Assembly (NCBI GenBank): GCA_002506365.1
Contig: DAXK01000026.1
Location: forward strand, 9,568-73,567
Origin: an archaeon UBA583
Lineage (GTDB): Archaea > Nanobdellota > Nanobdellia > Woesearchaeales > UBA583
DNA length: 64,000 nucleotides
Direction of reading: 5' to 3'
Shown here piece by piece: positions 6,914 through 14,430 of the stretch. Position numbers and translations under genes: made by a program. The notes under the pieces were generated by a model. It saw only the letters and a program-made list of their open reading frames with translations, was not told the DNA's origin and did not search any database. Every line of letters starts with the position of its first letter. Positions within the stretch are counted from its first letter, which is position 1.

Positions 6914-8284
6914 ATGAAAAATCAATTATTAAACCAAATCAAATTTTTTAATACTCAAAAAACTAAAGACTATCAATTTAGAATAAATCAATTACAAAAA
7001 TTAAAACAAACAATTATTGATAATGAAGAAAAAATTACTTCTGCTTTATACAAAGATCTTAAAAAATCTGAATTTGAAAGTTACACAACTGAAATTGGAA
7101 TTTGTTTAGAAGAGATTTCATATCATATAAAACATTTAAAATCTTGGATGAAAAATCAAAAAGTAAAAAATCCAATAATTTTCCCATTAAGTGAAAGTTT
7201 TATTCAATCAGAACCTCTCGGAAATATATTAATCATTAGCCCATGGAATTACCCGTTTAATTTAGCAATATCTCCCCTAATAGGAGCAATTTCATCTGGA
7301 AACTGTATTACTATTAAACCATCTGAAATCTCAATACACACATCAAAAATAATTAAAGAAATAATTGAATCCACATATAATAAAGAATATATTAATGTAA
7401 TACTTGGCGGACCTCAAAAAACGTCTAAATTACTTGAGCAAAATTTTGATTATATATTTTATACTGGAAGCGAAAATGTTGGTAAAATAATTTTAGAAAA
7501 AGCAGCTAAAAATCTTACCCCAACAACACTTGAACTAGGTGGAAAAAGTCCATGTATAGTCGATAGTAGTTGTGATTTAGATAAAACAGCAAGGCGAATA
7601 ACATTTGGAAAATTTTTAAACTGTGGACAAACTTGTGTTGCACCAGACTATTTACTAGTAGATAAAAAAATCAAAATAAAATTAATTAAAAAAATCAAAG
7701 AAAACATAACTAAATTTTATTCAACAAATATTGAAAATTCAAATGATTATGGAAAAATTATAAATGTAAATCATTTTAATAGATTAATTAATTATTTAGA
7801 CAACCAAAAAATAATTTTTGGAGGACTACACAATAAAAATAAATTATTTATTGAACCAACATTAATTAATATAAATAAAAAAAATATAAATTCTAAAATT
7901 ATGACTGAAGAAATTTTCGGACCAATACTACCAATTATAGAATATACAAATATTGACGATGTAATTAAAATAATTAATTCTAAACCTAAACCACTAGCAA
8001 TTTACCTATTTTGTAATAATAAATATATTGAAAAAAAAGTATTATCAGAAACATCAAGTGGAGGAGTTTGTATAAATGATACAATCGTCCAACTATCAAA
8101 TCAGGAACTCCCATTTGGAGGGGTTGGAAATAGTGGATTTGGAAAATACCACGCAAAAGCATCATTTGATTTATTCTCAAATAAAAAAAGTGTTTTTAAA
8201 AATACAACAATATTTGAAACACCAAAAAGATTCCCCCCATACAACAAATTTAGTTTAAAAATTATTAAAAAAATATTTAATTAA
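6914..8284 (+). CDS. Aldehyde dehydrogenase (class 3-like, NAD(P)-dependent)
   Basis: 456 aa, the short ALDH class-3 length. Visible parts are the cofactor-binding SPWNYPFNLAISPLIGAISSGN, KPSE, FYTGSENVGKIIL, the general-base motif TLELGGKSPCIVD, and the nucleophile motif NCGQTCVAPDY. The C-terminal EEIFGPILPI, LPFGGVGNSGFGKYHAKASFDLFS and a basic hydrophobic tail also fit. It oxidises fatty or aromatic aldehydes to acids; the natural substrate is not clear. All catalytic residues are present. The stop codon is inside the perfect palindrome at 8273-8288. Confidence 0.93.
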   Translation: MKNQLLNQIKFFNTQKTKDYQFRINQLQKLKQTIIDNEEKITSALYKDLKKSEFESYTTEIGICLEEISYHIKHLKSWMKNQKVKNPIIFPLSESFIQSEPLGNILIISPWNYPFNLAISPLIGAISSGNCITIKPSEISIHTSKIIKEIIESTYNKEYINVILGGPQKTSKLLEQNFDYIFYTGSENVGKIILEKAAKNLTPTTLELGGKSPCIVDSSCDLDKTARRITFGKFLNCGQTCVAPDYLLVDKKIKIKLIKKIKENITKFYSTNIENSNDYGKIINVNHFNRLINYLDNQKIIFGGLHNKNKLFIEPTLININKKNINSKIMTEEIFGPILPIIEYTNIDDVIKIINSKPKPLAIYLFCNNKYIEKKVLSETSSGGVCINDTIVQLSNQELPFGGVGNSGFGKYHAKASFDLFSNKKSVFKNTTIFETPKRFPPYNKFSLKIIKKIFN

Positions 8285-8288
8285 ATAT
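8273..8288 (+). terminator. Perfect 16-bp palindrome on the aldehyde dehydrogenase stop codon
   Basis: ATATTTAATTAAATAT is perfectly palindromic and contains the TAA stop at 8282-8284. The 165 nt after it, up to the tRNA-Gly gene, show only AT-rich sequence and the small hairpin at 8419-8438. Confidence 0.4.
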
Positions 8289-8418
8289 CAGTTTTAAAAA
8301 TAATAATAATGTTATCACATCAATAATTAGTCTAGAATTTGAAAAATCATTAATTTTGAAAATAATATAATTTTAAGTTTAATTTTTATAATTAGAATTT
8401 GAAATAATCATAAGTCAT

Positions 8419-8438
8419 CCTCCAACAAAAGTTGGAGG
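8419..8438 (-). terminator. Hairpin 3' of tRNA-Gly copy 1
   Basis: CCTCCAAC and GTTGGAGG (8 bp) enclose AAAA. The matching hairpin after copy 2 (8798-8817) has one C-G pair replaced by T-A, so the stem is conserved though the bases changed. It is probably a 3' processing or termination element of the 5S-tRNA transcript. Confidence 0.55.
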
Positions 8439-8449
8439 CATACTTTGAG

Positions 8450-8521
8450 TGCAGGTACTGGGATTCGAACCCAGATAAACGGCTTGGAAGGCCGCCGTAC
8501 TAGCCGTTATACTATACCAGC
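8450..8521 (-). tRNA. tRNA-Gly (anticodon TCC), copy 1
   Basis: 72-nt cloverleaf: acceptor GCTGGTA/TACCTGC with a U-U mismatch at pair 3-70, anticodon stem GCGGC/GCCGT with loop CTTCCAA (TCC, reads GGA and GGG), T-arm CTGGG-TTCGAAT-CCCAG, discriminator A. It is 11 nt downstream of 5S rRNA copy 1. The sequence is identical to copy 2, including the mismatch. Confidence 0.95.
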
Positions 8522-8532
8522 ATGATTAAAAT

Positions 8533-8642
8533 GAAGGCCACCGAACGTTTTCCGTTAAATAACAGTACTCCAAATGGCTAACTAGGCTTAACTTCTGTGT
8601 TCGAGATGAGAACAGGTGTAACCCAAAGCTATATGAACCTTC
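8533..8642 (-). rRNA. 5S ribosomal RNA, copy 1
   Basis: About 110 nt on the minus strand. The ends GAAGGTT/GGCCTTC form helix I, and the core TTACACCTGTTCTCATCTCG then AACACAGAAGTTAAGCC is the universal 5S loop A-B-C region. GAGTACTG follows in domain gamma. It differs from copy 2 at nine positions, all in the two strands of one helix. No 16S or 23S gene is near, so 5S is unlinked here. A TATA box lies about 27 nt upstream. Confidence 0.95.
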
Positions 8643-8665
8643 TAGTAATATTAAACCATAAACTA

Positions 8666-8673
8666 TTTATAAA
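8666..8673 (-). promoter_or_regulatory. TATA box of 5S rRNA copy 1
   Basis: TTTATAAA about 27 nt before the 5' end of the 5S gene. The same box and spacing precede copy 2. The region between the two units (8674-8797) is otherwise featureless AT-rich sequence. Confidence 0.7.
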
Positions 8674-8797
8674 TGTTTTCATAAATAAAACTTTAAACTA
8701 TATATTAAAAATTACATAAAAGTAAATAAAACATAGGAAATAATAAAACTATAACAAGTTAAAATTTTAAATTAGAATTGAAATAATCATAAATCTG

Positions 8798-8817
8798 CCT
8801 TCAACAAAAGTTGAAGA
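8798..8817 (-). terminator. Hairpin 3' of tRNA-Gly copy 2
   Basis: CTTCAAC/GTTGAAG stem of 7 bp around AAAA. It is homologous to the hairpin at 8419-8438 with a compensatory base-pair change. Confidence 0.55.
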
Positions 8818-8828
8818 CATATCTTGAG

Positions 8829-8900
8829 TGCAGGTACTGGGATTCGAACCCAGATAAACGGCTTGGAAGGCCGCCGTACTAGCCGTTATACTATACCAGC
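8829..8900 (-). tRNA. tRNA-Gly (anticodon TCC), copy 2
   Basis: Same sequence as copy 1 over all 72 nt, including the U3-U70 mismatch. It lies 10 nt downstream of 5S copy 2. The identity of the tRNAs contrasts with the diverged flanking 5S helix. Confidence 0.95.
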
Positions 8901-8910
8901 AATTTAAAAT

Positions 8911-9020
8911 GAAGGCCACTCGCGGTTTTCCGTTAAATAACAGTACTCCCATGAGCTAACTAGGCTTAACTTCTGTGTTCGAGATGAGAACAGGTGTAAC
9001 CCAAAGCTATATGAACCTTC
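8911..9020 (-). rRNA. 5S ribosomal RNA, copy 2
   Basis: About 110 nt, with the same helix I ends and the same conserved loops as copy 1. Nine differences fall at about 8921-8926 and 8950-8954, opposite strands of one helix in domain gamma. Here the helix is better paired (CTCATGG with CCGCGAG), so this copy looks fully functional. The TATA box TTTATAAA is at 9044-9051. Confidence 0.95.
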
Positions 9021-9043
9021 TAGTAATATTAAACCTCAAACCC

Positions 9044-9051
9044 TTTATAAA
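9044..9051 (-). promoter_or_regulatory. TATA box of 5S rRNA copy 2
   Basis: TTTATAAA about 27 nt before 5S copy 2, at the same relative position as in copy 1. Confidence 0.7.
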
Positions 9052-9134
9052 TATTTTCATAAATAAAAATAACATTCCCAAAAAAAATAAATAAAAATAT
9101 AGAAATAAATACAACAATATAATTAAAAAAATAG

Positions 9135-9150
9135 AAAATAAAATTATTTT
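9135..9150 (-). terminator. Stop-codon hairpin of the MscS gene
   Basis: AAAATAA/TTATTTT with a 2-nt loop; the stem contains the stop codon complement at 9144-9146. A T7 tract follows on the minus strand. Confidence 0.5.
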
Positions 9151-10202
9151 TTAAGTTCAATAGTTTGAGTTGGAAATGCCATCTCAATCCCTGCTTTCTC
9201 AAACCCTTCCAAAATACCTAAATTAATATCTTCTTTCATTTGAGTTCTCTCAGTCCAATCATCCATAGTTAATTTATGAGCATAATAATAAACTTTTAAA
9301 TCTAAACTATAAGCACCAAAATGATCAAAATAAACTGTTGTCCTAGGTTCATCAACATCAGGTTGATTAGTTAAAACATCCAAAATAATTTGTTTTGCCT
9401 CTTTAATTTTTGCTGAAGATGTCCCATAAACTAAACCTAAAGTCATCTTAACTTTAACAACTGGAACAGAAGTTACATTCTCAACAATATTATCTGCAAG
9501 CATTGAATTTGGAATAGTTAACAAAGTCCCATCATATGTCCTAATCTTTGTAGACCTTAATTTTAATTCCTCAATAGTCCCAGAATTCCCCTCAAAAACT
9601 ACCTTTTCACCTTTCTTAAAAGTTTTATCAAAAATTAAAGCAATCCCTGAAAAAAAATTCTTTAAAATGTCTTGAGCAGCTAAAGCAAAAGCTAAACCTC
9701 CAACCCCAAGTCCTGCTAATAAAGCAGATACATCATACCCAAAATTACTCAGAATTAATAAAATACCAACTAAAAATAAAGAAATTCTAACAATTGAAAC
9801 TAATAAATCAACCGCAGCCTCATTTTTCACTCCAATTTTACCCTTTTTCATATAATGAGCTAAAACCTCTGTTGAAAATTTAATCATAAAATAAACTACT
9901 GGAATAATAATTAAAAAATTCAAAATTTTTTCAAAAATAACACCATACAACTCTTGATTTAAAAATAATCCTCCAACATAAAAACACATTGCTAAAACAA
10001 ACATCGAAACAGAAGGATTCAAACTTTTAATTAAACAATCATCTAACTCAAAACTTGTTTTCTTCGCCCAACTTAATAAAAAATTATTAATAATATACTT
10101 TAAAACCCAAGAAATAAAATAAGATGAAAAAATAATTAAAAAAAACACACCATATCTCCACAATTCATTTCCTAAAAACATATAACTAAAAATATTAAAC
10201 AT
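9144..10202 (-). CDS. mscS: MscS-family small-conductance mechanosensitive channel
   Basis: 352 aa. Several membrane helices in the first 170 residues are followed by the pore helix VSALLAGLGVGGLAFALAAQDILKNFFSGIALIFDKTF, the most conserved MscS segment. The beta domain (KGEKVVFEGNSGTIEELKLRSTKIRTYDGTLLTIPNSMLADNIVENVT) and a C-terminal alpha/beta domain come next. It releases solutes on hypo-osmotic shock. It lies 3 nt after the aMBF1-like gene stop and is probably co-transcribed with it. Confidence 0.95.
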   Translation of the reverse strand: MFNIFSYMFLGNELWRYGVFFLIIFSSYFISWVLKYIINNFLLSWAKKTSFELDDCLIKSLNPSVSMFVLAMCFYVGGLFLNQELYGVIFEKILNFLIIIPVVYFMIKFSTEVLAHYMKKGKIGVKNEAAVDLLVSIVRISLFLVGILLILSNFGYDVSALLAGLGVGGLAFALAAQDILKNFFSGIALIFDKTFKKGEKVVFEGNSGTIEELKLRSTKIRTYDGTLLTIPNSMLADNIVENVTSVPVVKVKMTLGLVYGTSSAKIKEAKQIILDVLTNQPDVDEPRTTVYFDHFGAYSLDLKVYYYAHKLTMDDWTERTQMKEDINLGILEGFEKAGIEMAFPTQTIELKK

Positions 10203-10205
10203 TTT

Positions 10206-10670
10206 TTATTTCTTCAAATTAGCAAATAAATCTGCCATTTTATTCTCTGTTGAATTATCTTCTTGTGATACCTTATAATCTTCAACATTCACTTTTGCCT
10301 TAGTAACTTCATAAACCAACTTAATACCTAAAAAACTTTCAAACTTTCTAGCCATCACAACATCAGGTTTAATTTGTGATTTTAAATAATGAGATAAAGT
10401 GCTCTCCTTAACATTTACAGCTCTCGCAACTTGATGAGGTGTTAACTTTTTATTATTAATACCTTGTTGAATTATTTGAGCATAATTTGTTGGAACTTCT
10501 AAATCAGTTTCCTCCCTACTATGTCTAGTAAAATTATGAGATTTTTTCTCACTACCTGATTTCATATTTCCCATAGTGGAACAGTTACCACAAAGATTCA
10601 TACTTGAACCTGCAACTGTACTTGACCTTAAAGATGTAGATTCTTTTCCGCACATTTCACAACTTGCCAT
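10206..10670 (-). CDS. aMBF1-like transcription factor (Zn ribbon + HTH)
   Basis: 154 aa from the ATG at 10670 (MASCEMCGKES). The N-terminal Zn ribbon is CEMCGKE...LCGNC, followed by a basic linker, then a Cro/C1-type helix-turn-helix at about residues 66-125 (NYAQIIQQGINNKKLTPHQVARAVNVKESTLSHYLKSQIKPD). The C-terminus is FESFLGIKLVYEV. This order is the archaeal homologue of multiprotein bridging factor 1, which is associated with the translation apparatus in some archaea. Seven codons upstream of MASC are in frame but unlikely to be coding. Confidence 0.88.
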   Translation of the reverse strand: MASCEMCGKESTSLRSSTVAGSSMNLCGNCSTMGNMKSGSEKKSHNFTRHSREETDLEVPTNYAQIIQQGINNKKLTPHQVARAVNVKESTLSHYLKSQIKPDVVMARKFESFLGIKLVYEVTKAKVNVEDYKVSQEDNSTENKMADLFANLKK

Positions 10671-10792
10671 AATATAAATAAAAACTTTCAAGTTTAAATA
10701 ATTAAGTAGTTTTTTTAGAATAAATAATATAAAACATACAATAAATATAATAAATTAAAATAACTAAATATTAGAATTTATGATATTTATTT

Positions 10793-11362
10793 TTATTTTT
10801 TCAAAACAGTTTTATTTTTAGAAATTGCTGAATTATTAATTTCACCTTTTAATTTTTGAATTTCTTTTTTTTTATTCTTAACTTTTGAAATTATATTATT
10901 AGATCCTGCACCCTCTAAAATCTCCGCTTGCTCCTTTAATTCTTTAGTATTTTTCAACAATATCTTTTTAACATTTTCAATCTCAGATGTAACTTCAACA
11001 CCTTGAACTTTTGATTGACGATTATACCCTTTACGAATTTTATACTCTTCTCTCTTCAAAAATTCACTACCAATAAAACTTAAACTTGCTAAAACAATCC
11101 CAACACCAAATAAAATATATAAAGCTGCAACTAACCTTCCAAACTGAGATACAGGAGTTAAATCTCCATACCCAACTGTTGTTAAAGTAGATACTGCAAA
11201 ATAAAAACTATCAATCCAAGTCCAACTAGATTCTAAATACCAAAATACAAAAGTTCCAAAAAAAATCCAAAGTAAAACAATAATTAACGCATTAATTATT
11301 TTCCAATTTTTAGTTGTAATCATAATTAAAAATAAAAAAGTAATTATATAAATATTAATCAC
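10793..11362 (-). CDS. Two-TM potassium channel (KcsA-like pore)
   Basis: 189 aa. One outer helix at about residues 20-42, a pore helix (WIDSFYFAVSTL), the K+ selectivity filter TTVGYGDLTP at 61-70, an inner helix at about 76-100 (GRLVAALYILFGVGIVLASLSFIG), then a cytoplasmic Lys/Glu-rich helix. There is no RCK domain, so gating is probably simple or depends on the C-terminal coiled region. The internal ATG at 11323 (MITTKNW) is an alternative start that would remove a short hydrophobic N-terminus. Confidence 0.9.
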   Translation of the reverse strand: MINIYIITFLFLIMITTKNWKIINALIIVLLWIFFGTFVFWYLESSWTWIDSFYFAVSTLTTVGYGDLTPVSQFGRLVAALYILFGVGIVLASLSFIGSEFLKREEYKIRKGYNRQSKVQGVEVTSEIENVKKILLKNTKELKEQAEILEGAGSNNIISKVKNKKKEIQKLKGEINNSAISKNKTVLKK

Positions 11363-11461
11363 TACTTAAATAATTTAAATTTAGATAAATGATTATTTAA
11401 TAAAAATTAATACTTGGAAAGTAAATTTTCAAAACCAAACATAAACTTATTAAAATAGTAA

Positions 11462-11473
11462 ACTATATAAATG
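11462..11473 (+). promoter_or_regulatory. TATA-like box of tRNA-Ser
   Basis: CTATATAAATGG lies about 40 nt before tRNA-Ser, giving an expected start near 11490 and a short 5' leader. Confidence 0.5.
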
Positions 11474-11507
11474 GTTGGTTGGTATTTAATACTATTGAGA
11501 GTTCATT

Positions 11508-11589
11508 GCCCATATCGCATAATCCGGTATTGCGCCAGACTTGAAATCTGGTTCCCATGGAATTGGCGGTTCAAATCCGTCTGTGGGCG
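11508..11589 (+). tRNA. tRNA-Ser (anticodon TGA)
   Basis: 82-nt class II tRNA: acceptor GCCCATA/TGTGGGC, D-arm CGCATAATCCGGTATTGCG, anticodon stem CCAGA/TCTGG with loop CTTGAAA (TGA), long variable arm TTCC-CAT-GGAA, T-arm GGCGG-TTCAAAT-CCGTC, discriminator G. It ends directly in CTCTTTTTATA, a T-tract terminator. The last 16 nt of the tRNA plus this terminator recur twice more in tandem downstream. Confidence 0.95.
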
Positions 11590-12013
11590 CTCTTTTTATA
11601 CAATTCTAAATTACAAAAAATCAAATACTAAAATTATTCTATGTTAAAAATATTTTAAGAGGTGAAATATAGCAATGGCTTGAACGAAGTGAAACTATAT
11701 TTTAATACAATTTTTTAAAAAAATTGTGTTTGAATCCGTCTGTGGGCGCTCTTTTTATACAATTCTAAATTACAAAAAATCAAATACTAAAATTATTCTA
11801 TGTTAAAAATATTCTAAGTAATAGACTATAACAATGGCTTGAACGAAGTGAAACTATATTTTAATACAATTTTTTAAAAAAATTGTGTTTGAATCCGTCT
11901 GTGGGCGCTCTTTTTATAAAATTCTAAATTACAAAAAATCAAATACTAAAATTATTCTATGTTAAAAATATTCTAAGTAATAGACTATAACAATGGCTTG
12001 AACAAAATAAAAC
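11574..12013 (+). repeat. Three 159-bp tandem repeats seeded by the tRNA-Ser 3' end
   Basis: Repeat starts are at 11574, 11733 and 11892, exactly 159 bp apart. Each begins with AATCCGTCTGTGGGCGC (T-arm 3' half, acceptor strand, discriminator) and the tRNA terminator. The first copy is the real tRNA end. Copies 1 and 2 end in the perfect 21-nt palindrome ACAATTTTTT-A-AAAAAATTGT (11707-11727, 11866-11886), which sits just before the next tRNA fragment. Copy 3 lacks it and runs into the end of the next gene. Copies 2 and 3 share changes absent from copy 1 (CTAAGTAATAGACTATAAC). No ORF is present; this fills the 430-nt gap. Confidence 0.85.
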
Positions 12014-12022
12014 TACATTTAA

Positions 12023-12355
12023 TTACCACTTCAAATAAACCATACCTGTTTTATTTTTCATTTGAAAATTAATTCCAACACTAACTAAATAAAATCCCAC
12101 AATTAAAAATAACCTAGAAACTAAATCTAAATCAAACTCACCCAATAAAACATCTTCTAAAAATTCATCTAACAACTCAAATAAAATTCCAACTAAAATT
12201 AAAAAAAAACCCGATTTTAAAAAAATACTAAATTTTAATTTTAAAATATAAATAAATACTATTAACGAACATAATAACATTATAGACTCAAAAAAAATAT
12301 CTAAATAATCAAAATCATTTACATGTTTAAAACTCAATAAATTAAAAGAAATCAA
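12023..12355 (-). CDS. Small four-helix membrane protein B (paralogue of the next gene)
   Basis: 110 aa and nearly all hydrophobic: about four predicted membrane helices with an acidic FELLDEFLEDVLLGEFD loop in the middle. The same FELLD-x-F pattern with an acidic loop occurs in the neighbour at 12352-12675, so the two look like tandem paralogues. Start and stop overlap (ATGA) with that gene, so translation is probably coupled. They resemble four-helix sensor-type membrane domains, but no family is recognised. Confidence 0.6.
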   Translation of the reverse strand: MISFNLLSFKHVNDFDYLDIFFESIMLLCSLIVFIYILKLKFSIFLKSGFFLILVGILFELLDEFLEDVLLGEFDLDLVSRLFLIVGFYLVSVGINFQMKNKTGMVYLKW

Positions 12356-12675
12356 ATTTCATTCCTCAAAACTAAATAATGTTTATTAAAAAGTAAAAAT
12401 AAATATATGAATGCTAAAATAGTAAATACAACTACTGAAATATCTAAAAAATCCCCAAATAAACCTGAAACAAAAGAATCCAACAACTCAAAAATATAAG
12501 CAATTAAAAAAAATAAAAAAACAAGCGATAATTTATGCCAAAAATCAATATAATTCTTTTTAGTATTAATATCTATTAACAAATAAAATTTATAAGTCGA
12601 ATAAAATACTCCAATCAAAACTATAACTAAAACTAATTCAAAAATTTCCTTTAATCCTGAATCAAATTCAAACAT
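12352..12675 (-). CDS. Small four-helix membrane protein A
   Basis: 107 aa with about four predicted membrane helices. The FELLDSFVSGLFGDFLD loop between helices 2 and 3 parallels the acidic loop of the next gene. It is first of an overlapping two-gene unit on the minus strand. It may form a heterodimer with its neighbour; the function is unknown. Confidence 0.6.
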   Translation of the reverse strand: MFEFDSGLKEIFELVLVIVLIGVFYSTYKFYLLIDINTKKNYIDFWHKLSLVFLFFLIAYIFELLDSFVSGLFGDFLDISVVVFTILAFIYLFLLFNKHYLVLRNEI

Positions 12676-12735
12676 AAATAAATAAATTTTTTTAAATATA
12701 AAAATAAAATGTTTAAAACTGAAACTAAAAGAAAG

Positions 12736-13518
12736 CTATAATTCCATTAATTGTTTTTCTAAACCCTTAAAATCTCCCCTATTTTTAGTACTATCAAAAA
12801 ATCCAGCTAACTTATTATATTTAATAACATCATCCCCATCATAAAAATAAGAATTCAAACTTTGACGAACTCTCTCAACATGCCCATAAGATTTATTCTT
12901 TTTTTCTAATCCCTTTAACCATAATGCACTCATACCTAAATCCCCAGTCCAATCTAACTCTTGTCTTTTAAGAACTCCCGATTTTATTTCTCGTCCAATA
13001 AATTGATGAATTGCTCCATAAGACTTAGGTCTATAAACTTCACCTAGAACTTCATAAATTCCTCCCTCACAACATTTTAAATAATGTGAATAAATTTTCT
13101 TTTGAGGATGTCCCCTAGAATATAAATCTCTAACTAAATCTTTTTCACAATCCAACCAAATTGAATCCTTATTACTCTCTTGTAAAATATCTGTATGATT
13201 ACTAAAATGAACTTCATTATACTCATCTAAATCCATTAAAGGAACAAACTCACAATCTTTAGGCCTACTATCATAAAATCCTCGTAATGCTCCAATAACA
13301 GATAACTTTAATTCTTCATCAGAACACTCAAAAAATAATTTTTTAATATCTAACTCACAAAACCCTTCGGGAATTTTAAATAAATCAACATCATAAGTTT
13401 TAATACATTCAGCAAGTTTTAAAGTAGATTTACTATTTTTAAAACCTCTACCTAAATCTTTAAACGAATCAACTAATATTTTCGCCCTTAAACTTCTTTT
13501 TGAAACTTTATAATCCAT
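12736..13518 (-). CDS. Hypothetical protein, soluble, 260 aa
   Basis: Not recognised. It is rich in charged residues, with Cys at several positions (C38, C54, C65, and KCC near 150) but no regular Zn motif. Residues about 125-150 (DLVRDLYSRGHPQKKIYSHYL) resemble an HTH-like helix pair. Two G-F-x-D-S segments (near 80 and 242) recall LAGLIDADG motifs but lack the surrounding fold. It is divergent from dph5 with about 96 nt between start codons, so the two promoters may overlap. Confidence 0.5.
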   Translation of the reverse strand: MDYKVSKRSLRAKILVDSFKDLGRGFKNSKSTLKLAECIKTYDVDLFKIPEGFCELDIKKLFFECSDEELKLSVIGALRGFYDSRPKDCEFVPLMDLDEYNEVHFSNHTDILQESNKDSIWLDCEKDLVRDLYSRGHPQKKIYSHYLKCCEGGIYEVLGEVYRPKSYGAIHQFIGREIKSGVLKRQELDWTGDLGMSALWLKGLEKKNKSYGHVERVRQSLNSYFYDGDDVIKYNKLAGFFDSTKNRGDFKGLEKQLMEL

Positions 13519-13585
13519 TTTATTTAATAAAAAACTTTGACAAAATATTATTTGTCACACATAATAGTAACAAAGTCCAAAAACA

Positions 13586-13593
13586 TTTATAAA
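13586..13593 (+). promoter_or_regulatory. TATA box of dph5
   Basis: TTTATAAA 29 nt before the ATG at 13615. This spacing predicts a leaderless mRNA and supports that start over the in-frame ATG at 13537, which lies upstream of the promoter. Confidence 0.75.
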
Positions 13594-13614
13594 AGTAATC
13601 ATACAAATATAATT

Positions 13615-14430
13615 ATGTTACACCTAATCGGAATTGGATATAAAAAAGAAAACTTAAGTCACGAGATGTTAGAAATCATCAAATCAGCTGACGAAGTATT
13701 TTTAGAATACTACACATCATTTTATCAAGACTCATTTGAAGACTTAGAAGAATTTGTAGGGAAAAAAATTACAGTATGTGATAGAGAAGTTATTGAATCA
13801 CATATTGAAGATAAAATTCTATTACCTGCAAAAGAAAAAACTATTGCATTATTAGTAATTGGAGATCCTTTAATTGCAACAACACACACAGATTTAATCT
13901 TAAGATGTTCAGATTTAAAAGTAAAATCAAAAGTATACAACAACGTATCAATTGGAAACTTTATTACAAGAACAGGATTACAATTTTATAAATTTGGAAA
14001 AATTACATCATTACCATTTTACTCAGAAAAATTCATGCCAAGAAGTCCATTTATGGTTCACTTAGACAACCACAAAATGGGAGCACACAGTTTATTCCTA
14101 CTTGACTTAAACCCATCAGACGATGTTGCGTATAAAGGCCATAGTAAATATTTAAAAGCTCACGAGGCAATTGAATTTATGTTAAAAATACCAAAATTAA
14201 TGGTAGAAGAAGAAGAATTAGAAGAAAAAGATGCCGCAATTATTGATGAAGATACTCCAGCTGTAATTTGTTCAAGACTAGGATTTGACGATGAAGAAAT
14301 TGTCTATGATACTTTAGAAGGACTTGCAAAAATCGATAGAGCAAAAAACTTTCGTGAACCATTATGTTTAATCATCCCTGGAGATATGCACGAAATGGAA
14401 GAAAGATATTTGAAGACTTTCCACTCATAG
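13615..14430 (+). CDS. dph5: Diphthine synthase (diphthamide biosynthesis methyltransferase)
   Basis: 271 aa from the ATG at 13615 (MLHLIGIGYKKENLS). It is a SAM-dependent tetrapyrrole-methylase-fold enzyme that methylates the modified His of elongation factor 2 during diphthamide synthesis. Visible motifs are the N-terminal GIG loop, EVFLEYYTSFYQ, LLVIGDPLIATTHTDLILR, NNVSIGNFITRTGLQFYKFGK, and a C-terminal PLCLIIPGDMHEMEERYLKTF. The length is normal. Oddly, the last 11 codons plus stop recur at 14489-14524 with synonymous changes. The stop lies in the loop of an 11-bp hairpin (14416-14440). Confidence 0.95.
   Translation: MLHLIGIGYKKENLSHEMLEIIKSADEVFLEYYTSFYQDSFEDLEEFVGKKITVCDREVIESHIEDKILLPAKEKTIALLVIGDPLIATTHTDLILRCSDLKVKSKVYNNVSIGNFITRTGLQFYKFGKITSLPFYSEKFMPRSPFMVHLDNHKMGAHSLFLLDLNPSDDVAYKGHSKYLKAHEAIEFMLKIPKLMVEEEELEEKDAAIIDEDTPAVICSRLGFDDEEIVYDTLEGLAKIDRAKNFREPLCLIIPGDMHEMEERYLKTFHS

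Noticed and set aside
11660..11690. Small ORF with a strong Shine-Dalgarno (GAGGTGA) in repeat copy 1
   Set aside because: The ATG is followed by GCT TGA, so only a dipeptide would be made, and copies 2 and 3 lack the GAGGTG.
11574..12013. CRISPR array
   Set aside because: Repeats are regular but 159 bp long with near-identical full units, not short repeats with unique spacers, and no cas gene is present.
12736..13518. LAGLIDADG homing endonuclease
   Set aside because: Two G-F-x-D-S segments look like the motif, but the second has only about 20 residues after it, too few for the required beta-sheet domain.
13537..13614. N-terminal extension of dph5
   Set aside because: The TATA box at 13586-13593 lies inside it, and the family starts at MLHLIGIG.
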